This document shows, piece after piece, positions 56,616 through 64,000 of a DNA stretch of 64,000 nt (its first letter is position 1; each line of letters opens with the position of its first letter). The notes under the pieces are model-generated. The model was not told where the DNA came from, did not search any database, and saw only the letters and a program-made list of their open reading frames with translations. The stretch comes from Lytechinus variegatus (Eukaryota; Echinodermata; Echinoidea; Temnopleuroida; Toxopneustidae): positions 11,584,967 through 11,648,966 of the forward strand of contig NC_054748.1 in the NCBI RefSeq assembly GCF_018143015.1, written 5' to 3'. A program made the position numbers and the translations under genes.

Positions 56616-56900
56616 AGTGAAAACTCTTTGCTTGCTTTCTCAAGTAAATTGAATGTCTTCTGAGCCAGGATGTTTGTGATTTTGAAGGGCAAAATCCTGG
56701 TCCCTCACACAACCCAATGTCCAAAAATCAAATGCACTGTCATGGTGCTATGTAAGTGTACACATTGACTAAGGGAGTGCTAGATACAAATATGTTAATC
56801 AGGTAGTGCAATAGTGAAAGTATATATACAAAAAGTGCTAAATCACTTCTGCGCTAATTTTGGTGCGCTAATTTATCAATTCAGATGTACTTTCATCACA
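56218..56900 (-). repeat. BEL 2 3' LTR
   Basis: In element sense it begins TGTGATGAAAG, just after a TTTAAAGGAGCCA purine tract shared with BEL 1. It has TATATATAC at about 56820 and ends in the palindrome. The motif AGTTTTCAC (element sense) occurs twice, at 56625-56617 and 56422-56414, complementary to the first internal bases. Confidence 0.75.
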
Positions 56901-58447
56901 TGGCTCCTTTAAATTAAGCATTAATTTACCTCAAGAAAACATCTGCAATGAATAAATCTAAATTTAAGTACTTTATAGAATACATACATGTATACTTCTA
57001 AAAGATAAATTTACGCTACTAGACTAAGTATACATGAACGTTTCCTAGAAAATTTTCACGAAATCACATTCCCTGGCTGTAAAATTATACCATCAACCAT
57101 AAGATGATACACTAAGTACTATATACAAATGATGAGAAACTCAAACTACATCTTTCAAAACATGATAATGAAACATTGATATCGCAAAATGTCATACTTG
57201 AATTTTGACAATAATTTACAAGCGTAAATCCAATTCGAAAGTGTCGTAGTACTCGAAAGGCTTTCAATCTAAAACAAAAACATCAATTTACTACTTTTCT
57301 GCCTTTCACCTTTTTTTGTATATAGATAAAAACATCAAGTTCACACAATTTGACTACTTCAAGAAATCAATAAGTATTCATAATCAAGAAACAAATCATT
57401 TTGGTAGAATACGAACTTGACCTCCAATATTTGTACCTTTCCTCTATTTTCATGGAATATTTATCTAAACCAAGAAAAAAGGCTTCTGCCAAAAAGGAAG
57501 ACAATCGTTGTTATAAATTTTATAATCTCATCTTCAGACATCATATATATAGATTCAGACCTCGATGCATGTGAGATACGTGTATATAATCTGCATCAAT
57601 ATAATAGAAAGACAAATTGCATAGTGTACCATAGCTCAGATGAATTCAACTTGAATTCAGTCAAAACTTTAGATGTTTTAGATAAATCAACACTCTTCCT
57701 TGGAAGATTTCAACATTCTATGATATATACTTATGCGTTCTTCCTGCTCATTATATACATGTATATGAAAATATTGAAATATTCTGAAATACACACAAAG
57801 TCATCTTTGAAAAGTTTGAATACGACTGGAAACGTACTTGTTCTCAAGACTTTCTCCACCTTGCATCTTTATAAAACTTTGAAAATATGCAATATACAAA
57901 ATTGTTAATTTTCTTCTGAAAGAAAATGAAGAGAAGAATATGTCTAATTTCCAGACCGATGTATGTTCGATCAAATTGAATTTGATTGTGTATAAAAAAC
58001 AACATGATTAAGCAATTATTGTCCAATAATCAGACTCATTGTCTGAAATTCACGAAGCAATATAGTCTTAAATCAGACTCAGAATGTTTAGAACGACAGT
58101 AAAATCAAAGTTTTACTTCAAAATTTTTACACAGTCAATTTCTGTTTCCATAACCCACAAATTGATGTATTCATATCTTATGATTAGTCTAGAGTTCAGA
58201 CTGTGCTCCATGCAGAGTTCTCAAAGAAAGTTTTGGTGAATTATAGTCCAGATCGAATCATCAAATTAACTTGAAAATTATCAGATTCTGTATGAGCATT
58301 TTAGTCTTTCTTAATGAGTCACGTTGGCTCCTTGGCTGGGAATTATTCCTGGTCTTCACTCAGAAGAAGAAAAACTAGCATGTGGATAGGACGATCAAGG
58401 TAAGTCACTGGGTTACTTCGTTTTCCCACATTGTCTAATTTTCTGTC
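56901..58447 (-). other. BEL 2 3' non-coding region
   Basis: AT-rich region between the end of the open pol frame and the 3' LTR. A 163-codon open frame on the opposite strand (57417-57908) has low-complexity AT-rich codons and no support. The ancestral stop of the pol frame is at 58343-58345, beyond a premature TGA at 58448. Confidence 0.6.
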
Positions 58448-61400
58448 TCATACCATGACCCTAACCTTACGATTGTAGTCATCCTTTGATTGATATAGTT
58501 CAACGATTCTTCCAAGAGGCCAAACATTGCGAGGAGTGTTATCGTCTTTAATAATCACTACATCTCCTATTTTCGTGATGCGATGTGGCTTGATCCATTT
58601 CTGTCGCGACTGAAGCTGACAAAGAAACTCCTTCTTCCATCGACACCAGAATTCATTATGACGCTGAAGTACAATTGAGATGGTCAGGTGAGTTTGAGGG
58701 AGGATGACAGGATGTTTGCTTTCAAATGAGAGGTCAGATCTCCTCAAACGTCCTCCAACTCTAAGGATGCCATCATCATCATCTATAAATGGGTCAAGAG
58801 GATACAAGCGACTGGTCTCCTTGTAATGACGCCTTCTTTCTCGTTCGATGTGAGACTTGCTGATCCCTGAAGATTTCACTTCATCAAATGTCCTCCTCTG
58901 AATCAGTCTCATGATTTCCTTCTCTGCATGAAGAAGTAGTTCAGTAGTCAGAGGTTCCATCACAACTTTCTTGACATCTTTCCCATCTCGTCTTGCATGG
59001 CAGCATCTCTGTAAGTATGATTTCAGATGGAGACAGTTTGCCACAGCTCTCTTTACTCGATACCAACTAGAGAGATGATCAAATCGTCCTAACTCGAGCT
59101 CATCTACCTCTTTTACTGAGACATGAGTGTTGCTGTTCACTTCAGGATCTTTAGGAACGACAGTAGCTTCTTCCGGAATCTCCCTTTCCATAAGCCTAAC
59201 AAACTTCAAGTCATTCGGTGAATACGGTTCCTGCTTCTTATCGGGAGTGAAATCAGCCTCAGGAAGTTGGAAAGCATGAAGATGGGCAATCTCTTCCTTC
59301 GTAGTGGCTGGATGCATGAGGATCGCTTCCGAGCAATGACACTTCAACTGTACCTCCTCAGGTACAATTCGTACAGTCGTAAGATGACTCACACAAATAG
59401 GATCATTGTGACTATCAACATGTCCTGCATTCACCGTCCCAACAATGCTCCAACCAAGGTCTGTCTGGACTGCATAGGGCCCTCTTTCGTCAGGAGAGTG
59501 GATGACAGCACGAGGAGCTAAAGCCTTGGCACAGTCGTAGCCGATCAAGAGTCCAATTTCAACATCCTGAAGAGGAGCAATCATATCAGTAATCCTGGAC
59601 AAATGTTTGAAGGATCTCGCTGTGTCAGGAGTAGGAATATGATGTCGATCTGCTGGTATGAAGTCTCTTGTATAGCTTGCAGGGAGACTAATTGCCTTCT
59701 CGGAGTTGTAGTAAGCCTTCACTTTCAATCCAGTCACCTTCTCACAAGCTATTCTCTCATTTGCTTTTGTCATTGTAGAAAGCAATAGGTGCATGTCTAT
59801 GCCTTTGATTCCCATTGCTTCTTTGGTTTGTGTGAGAATGAAGGACGTATCGGATTGGGTGTCCAATAGTGCATACACTAGTCTCTCCGTACGACTGGAC
59901 TCATGCGATAGCCATACCGGAACAATCATCGATGACTTCATAGAGTGACTGGAATCTGACTGGGAAGCATAAGAATTTGATTCCAGAGTTTCATTACTGC
60001 TCCTCTCTCTGTTAGTAGCATCCGATCGCCTTTCCTTCCATTCATCATCATGTAGAGCAGTGGGATGCTTTCCTTTACATACAGAGCATGTATCTCTTTT
60101 CTTGCAACTCTTTGACATGTGTCCCTTTCTCAAGCAACCAAAGCAAAGTCCATTGTCCCTAATAGTCTGTCTTTTCTTCTGCATCGTTTCTGAATCGAAC
60201 GAGGAACATTCAGTAATATGGTGTTGACCGTTGCAGAAGACACATGACAGATATTTCTTCTCAGCAGAGCCGTCTTGGTGATTGTGTGTTCCAGTCTGTA
60301 AAGATCGAGAAGGAGTTGACCTCTTCCTTTCCTTTGAGATCTGCAGAGACTGAAGAGAGGTGACGGGATCACAAGCAACAGTTGCCTCTTCGTCAATGAA
60401 CTCTGTGAAGATGGTAAATGGTGGAAAGGTTTTCCAATCCTGTCTCCACTGAACAACCTTCCTTCCCCATTTAACGACTAGCCATTCAGGGAGTTTCCTC
60501 AGTAGGTTTTGATTTTCCCGTTCGTCATCAAGATGATTCAGGTGCGGAACATACTTGGATGCTGCGTCACATTGTTTCAGGAAGTCTCCGAATCTCCTAA
60601 GTCCAAAGGAGTCTCTTGATCCAACCCTGGGCCAAGCATCCAGCTTGTCTCTGTAGGCATTTGAAACTACAAATGGATCCCCATATCTCTGTTCCAATGC
60701 TTCCTTCGCATTAAGGTAACCTCTGCCATCGCCGATCATAGAGTAGCCTTCTACCAAGGATTTCGGCTCACCTGTCAGGTATTTCAAGAGAAAGTAGAAC
60801 CTCTCTGCCATAGGAATTCCACGATGTTCGATCAATGCATCGTAGCTTCGCCTCCATGCCGTGTAGTCAAGAGGGTTACCTGAGAAAATTCCAGGCTCTG
60901 GAAGAGGAAGTCTATTCAAGGATAGCAACTCTTTCAAACTGTTGGCGAGAACATCATCATTGCTGGACTTTGGTTCTTGTCGATGACCAATCTTAGTTGC
61001 AGGGCTTTCCGAAGGTGGAGCAGGGTTGTTCATCTCAATGGTGGGTTCCATTGGAGGGGCACTGTTACCTCTATCAACTATACTCTGAACTCGAGGGGAA
61101 ACTGACACTTGACGATCAACCCAGTCTTGAACTCTCCCTCTGGATGATCGGGAACCTGACTTAGATGAAATCGTCCCACCTTGCAATCGGAGAATTACTT
61201 TCATTGTTTCTCTCATTAAAGAAGAATGTTCATCTTCAATAGTTTCAAGTAGATCTTCACCATCATCAAGATCCGCTGAAGGAGCTATATCTGCAAGTAC
61301 TTCTTGAGAAGAAATCGCCTTGTCCATGGCTTCCTGTACTTGATTACGGGATTCTTTAATCATCACAGTGTTGACATCGTCTTCAACTATAAGCTGGCGA

Positions 61401-61540
61401 TGCTTATTTGCCCTTCTCCTCCAAAGTCGAATGGCATCTCTCCATGTCTTGACTGTGACGTCTGCTTTATACTGCAAACCCTTCTCAGTGGGCATTCTAT
61501 CCCGTTCATTCTCAACTCCTTCTGCCATGATTATTCCCAA
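58448..61540 (-). CDS. BEL 2 fused Gag-protease-integrase end protein (1030 aa), RT missing
   Basis: One open frame from 61540 (or the ATG at 61528). The first about 780 residues match BEL 1: Gag core (GIFSGNPLDYTAWRRSY), Cys/His knuckles (CVFCNGQHHITEC, CFGCLRKGHMSKSC) and protease (LDTQSDT, about residue 560). Near 59180 the frame jumps directly to the region just before the integrase, skipping what is RT and RNase H in BEL 1 (about 1.66 kb). Near 58675 it jumps again, skipping the integrase zinc finger and catalytic core (about 0.85 kb), and ends in the DUF5641-like tail. Both joins keep the frame. A late TGA removes about the last 34 codons. It could supply Gag but not copy itself. Confidence 0.9.
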   Translation of the reverse strand: MGIIMAEGVENERDRMPTEKGLQYKADVTVKTWRDAIRLWRRRANKHRQLIVEDDVNTVMIKESRNQVQEAMDKAISSQEVLADIAPSADLDDGEDLLETIEDEHSSLMRETMKVILRLQGGTISSKSGSRSSRGRVQDWVDRQVSVSPRVQSIVDRGNSAPPMEPTIEMNNPAPPSESPATKIGHRQEPKSSNDDVLANSLKELLSLNRLPLPEPGIFSGNPLDYTAWRRSYDALIEHRGIPMAERFYFLLKYLTGEPKSLVEGYSMIGDGRGYLNAKEALEQRYGDPFVVSNAYRDKLDAWPRVGSRDSFGLRRFGDFLKQCDAASKYVPHLNHLDDERENQNLLRKLPEWLVVKWGRKVVQWRQDWKTFPPFTIFTEFIDEEATVACDPVTSLQSLQISKERKRSTPSRSLQTGTHNHQDGSAEKKYLSCVFCNGQHHITECSSFDSETMQKKRQTIRDNGLCFGCLRKGHMSKSCKKRDTCSVCKGKHPTALHDDEWKERRSDATNRERSSNETLESNSYASQSDSSHSMKSSMIVPVWLSHESSRTERLVYALLDTQSDTSFILTQTKEAMGIKGIDMHLLLSTMTKANERIACEKVTGLKVKAYYNSEKAISLPASYTRDFIPADRHHIPTPDTARSFKHLSRITDMIAPLQDVEIGLLIGYDCAKALAPRAVIHSPDERGPYAVQTDLGWSIVGTVNAGHVDSHNDPICVSHLTTVRIVPEEVQLKCHCSEAILMHPATTKEEIAHLHAFQLPEADFTPDKKQEPYSPNDLKFVRLMEREIPEEATVVPKDPEVNSNTHVSVKEVDELELGRFDHLSSWYRVKRAVANCLHLKSYLQRCCHARRDGKDVKKVVMEPLTTELLLHAEKEIMRLIQRRTFDEVKSSGISKSHIERERRRHYKETSRLYPLDPFIDDDDGILRVGGRLRRSDLSFESKHPVILPQTHLTISIVLQRHNEFWCRWKKEFLCQLQSRQKWIKPHRITKIGDVVIIKDDNTPRNVWPLGRIVELYQSKDDYNRKVRVMV

Positions 61541-61752
61541 ATAGAAGATTTGTGATGAAAGAAGGTTGAGATCAATATATCACGAAGATTTCATTCATCG
61601 TGTCGAACATTGAATATCGAAGTTCCACATTTGCATTCGAAATTCTTCCGTAGCTGGAAGAATTCACAAAGTCCATTGAACTGCGAGGATGTTTGACCGT
61701 GTCGAAAGAGGAAATTCACGTCGAAGAATTCTCGCTGCTCAAAGAGTTTTCA
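61541..61752 (-). other. BEL 2 5' leader
   Basis: Between the gag start and the LTR remnant. In element sense its first bases read GTGAAAACTCTTTG (complement of 61739-61753), shared in part with BEL 1 (GTGAAAACTC). It does not start with TGG, as a tRNA primer site would. Confidence 0.6.
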
Positions 61753-61800
61753 CTGTGGCTGTTCGCTTGTCTTTTGTTGTCGACCTCACTACAGCCACAG
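61753..61800 (-). repeat. BEL 2 5' LTR remnant, 48 bp
   Basis: CTGTGGCTG and CAGCCACAG at its two ends form a short hairpin around about 30 bp that match the outer part of the 3' LTR palindrome. It directly abuts the TAGGT target duplicate. Confidence 0.8.
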
Positions 61801-61805
61801 TAGGT

Positions 61806-61851
61806 CTTGCGATATCTGTCAGCGAACAGTCCCCAAGGGCAGAATTTCTAA
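61806..61851 (+). pseudogene. Gypsy integrase zinc finger, second half
   Basis: Resumes the gypsy frame after BEL 2 with CDICQRTVPKG, completing the H2C2 motif whose first part ends at 56212. It is cut again by the MITE at 61854. Confidence 0.8.
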
Positions 61852-61853
61852 TA

Positions 61854-62401
61854 CCCTTTTTACACAGGCTAAAATTTCCTTAACCCCGTGCTTTAGGTGG
61901 GCTAAATTGCCATTTAGCCCCACCTATAGTATGGGGTTAAGCTTAGCCCACTTTCTCTTTACGCAGCATTTTTGCAAAGTGGGCTAACCCCACCTTTAGT
62001 ACGGGATTATTTGGCACTGCAAAAAAGCAGGGTTATCCCAGCAATTGCGGTGCTAAGAGCGATAGTACGGGGTTCAGATCGCTAGTGTAAAACGAAAGGG
62101 GGCTAAGCTTAACCCCGTACTATAGGTGGGGCTAAATGACAATTTAGTCCCACCTGTAGTACGGGGTTAAGGAAAATTTAGCGTGTGTAAAAAGGGAACG
62201 AGTGAGTACTTGTACAACGAATGATCGAAAAAAACACTAGTCCGGGGTTAGCAAGTTTCGTGTGTGAAAAGCAAGCATTCCTTATCCGGGGTTAGTAATA
62301 ACAATTTGGCATGTGTGAAAAGGAAAAAAGAATAGCACGGGGTTAAGGATAGTACGGGGTTAGCGATAGTCCGGGGCTAAGAAAATCCTGTGTAAAAAGG
62401 G
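61854..62401. repeat. TA-flanked MITE (548 bp)
   Basis: CCCTTTTTACACAGG and CCTGTGTAAAAAGGG form the ends, with TA on both sides (61852-61853, 62402-62403). The inside has many short repeats of GGGGTTA / TAACCCC and a larger inverted pair around TTAACCCCGTACTATAGG. Non-coding. Confidence 0.85.
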
Positions 62402-62404
62402 TAT

Positions 62405-64000
62405 GAGGTCCCTCTAGGCAAGATGCCTGTGATAGATGTTCCTTTTCTTAGAGTAGCGGTCGATTTGGTAGGCCCAATTAAACCAGTAACTGCTAGAAAG
62501 AACATGTATATTCTCACAATAGTAGAATATGCAACCCGCTATCCTGAGGCGGTTGCGTTGGCGAACATTGAGACTAGTACAGTAGCTGAAGCTATGGTAG
62601 AGGTATTTTGTAGAGTTGGGGTTCCCCAAGAGATTCTATCGGATCGTGGTACCCAATTTACCTCGGATATGATGCGAGAAGTAGGGAGGTTATTGTCGAT
62701 TCGACAACTAACAACCACACCCTACCACCCCGCTTGTAACGGGTTAGTTGAGAGGTTTAATCAAACACTTAAGCAGATCTTGAAGAGAGTATGTGCAGAC
62801 CGTCCAAGTGATTGGGACCGGTACTTGGTTCCTGTTGTGTTTGCGTACAGAGCAGCCCCTCAGGCTTCACTTGGCTTCTCGCCTTTCGAACTCTTGTATG
62901 GTAGACAGGTTCGAGGTCCTCTTGAGATACTTAAGGAACTTTGGAGTGGTCAGGCAAATGATTCTGAATTGAAGACTACATATCAGTACATTGTTGATCT
63001 TCAGGATAGGCTTGAGAGTACCATGGAAGTAGCGCAGGAAGAGTTAAGTAAGTCAACCTCGCGAAATATGAGATACTATAATGCCAAGAGTAGGGTTAGG
63101 AAATTTGTTGCCGGAGATAAGGTTCTGCTTCTCCTTCCATCAGATCACAACAAATTGCTATTACAATGGAAGGGTCCTTTCAAGGTAGCCCATAAATTGA
63201 GTGATCTTGATTATCGTCTCGACATGAACGGAAAGGTGAAAACCTTTCATGCTAATCTCTTAAAGAGATACATTGACCGGGCAGAAAGGCCCGATGTTCC
63301 TTCGTCTGTTGACAAGTCTGAGGAAGATATCACTTCTGCTTTAGAGGTAGTTGTTGGAGCTTCAGTTATAGATGGGTATGAGGATAGCATTCAAGAGACT
63401 CCCTCTATCCCTAGTAGTATAAGGATAGGTGTCCCAGTGTTAGAAGCACAGGAAACCATTGATGATGTTGAACTTGGTTCTGATTTGTCGACTCAACAGA
63501 GACACAAAGTTAGTTCTCTACTTGAGGATTTTCCCGATGTGATGACTGATGTGCCAGGTAAAACCCTTTTAGGCAATCATTCTATTCGTTTGACTTCTGC
63601 TGATCCCATTCGACAAAGACCATATCCTGTCCCACATGCACTGCGTTCTGTGATACAGGATGAGACAGAGAAGATGGTCAAAATGGAAGTGATAGAGAAG
63701 TCAAATTCTCCTTACTCGTCCCCAATAGTCATAGTAAAGAAATCAGATGGCAGCAATCGTTGCTGTATAGATTTCCGTAGACTGAATCGCATCACAATAT
63801 TTGATGCAGAACCTTTGCCAAGTGCAGATGAAATCTTTTCTAGTCTTTCTGGATCTTGTTACTTTTCTAAGGTGGACTTAAGCAAAGGTTACTGGCAAAT
63901 CCCTTTGTCAGAAGATGCCAAACCAAGACAGTATTTCAGAGTCCAAGTGGATTGTTCCAGTTTCGTGTCATGCCGTTTGGTTTGGTCAATGCACCTGCCA
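62405..64000 (+). pseudogene. Gypsy integrase core followed by reverse transcriptase (runs off the window)
   Basis: The open frame covers the integrase core (VAVDLVGP, SDRGTQF, and HPACNGLVERFNQ: the D, D, E triad) and a GPY/F module ending TFHANLLKRY (about 63170-63270). A linker with DFPDVMTD leads to the RT start (SPYSSPIVIVKKSDG, CIDFRRLN, FSKVDLSKGYWQIPL). RT after integrase is the reverse of usual gypsy order. Near 63925 a one-base loss moves the RT sense (FQFRVMPFGL) to another frame. The catalytic RT motif and 3' LTR are outside the window. Confidence 0.88.

Larger units (their letters stand above)
56218..61800 (-). mobile_element. BEL/Pao LTR retrotransposon 2, internally deleted
   Basis: Inserted in the gypsy integrase with a 5-bp target duplication TAGGT (56213-56217 and 61801-61805). 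Minus-strand order: a 48-bp remnant of the 5' LTR (61753-61800), leader, a fused gag-protease-integrase frame, a long 3' non-coding region and a 3' LTR (56218-56900) that contains a large palindrome. Because the target duplication is intact, the LTR damage did not come from a deletion spreading into the flank. It lacks RT, so it depends on other elements. Confidence 0.9.
52805..64000 (+). mobile_element. Gmr1-type Ty3/gypsy element (gag-PR-IN-RT order), continues past the window
   Basis: LTR, primer site, gag, protease, integrase and then RT, in that order. Integrase before RT is the mark of the Gmr1 group of deuterostome gypsy elements. The copy is decayed: one-base loss near 54498 in gag, loss of the zinc knuckle near 55155, a stop at 55838, a one-base gain near 56125, a BEL insertion (56218-61800), a MITE (61854-62401) and a one-base loss near 63925. 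The 5' border is inferred from the loss of homology between units and a TG dinucleotide. Confidence 0.85.

Noticed and set aside
57417..57908. 163-codon open frame on +
   Set aside because: Antisense within the BEL 2 non-coding region, AT-rich codons, no domain.

Overview
The window looks like animal DNA from an invertebrate deuterostome, most likely an echinoderm and probably a sea urchin. The evidence is AT-rich sequence, short exons with GT/AG borders, and dense CR1-like LINE, BEL/Pao, Gmr1-type Ty3/gypsy, Tc1 and foldback elements. The species call is inference. I saw no prokaryotic features, tRNA or rRNA.

Layout. One gene pair is present twice. Unit 1 (about 1-12540) has a protein kinase gene on + (1011-5295) and, tail to tail, a two-Ig-domain membrane receptor gene on - (10167-12717). 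Unit 2 starts at 20017 and can be followed to about 52800. Its kinase gene (21220-25410) is open throughout and encodes 596 aa. Its Ig gene is damaged and swollen by insertions: exon 4 at 33896-33945, exon 3 at 34515-35035, exon 2 at 51451-51783, and exon 1 probably beyond the right edge. Between the units lie a dead PHD-finger LINE with a degenerate 2A motif (13228-17008), two small inverted-repeat elements, and sequence with no visible gene.

Nested insertions in unit 2. Intron 2 of the Ig copy (35035-51451) holds a full-length LINE with open ORF1 and ORF2. That LINE is split a few codons into ORF1 by a 9.8 kb BEL element, whose 5' LTR region carries half a Tc1 element. Intron 1 holds a Ty3/gypsy element with the unusual gag-PR-IN-RT order, running off the window at 64000. 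It is itself split in the integrase zinc finger by a second, internally deleted BEL (TAGGT target duplication) and by a TA-flanked MITE. Unit 2 also gained TTAA-flanked foldbacks, a CpG-rich foldback carrying an exon-like segment, and a MITE that rewrites the end of the Ig reading frame.

How things fit. Only the kinase and Ig receptor look like host genes; nothing shows that they act together. The most interesting signals are: complementarity between the LTR and the first internal bases in both BEL elements, which suggests self-primed reverse transcription; the perfect 173-bp inverted repeat in one BEL LTR; the integrase-first gypsy with a SCAN-like Gag; and the exon-like segment inside a foldback element with an empty site in the other unit.
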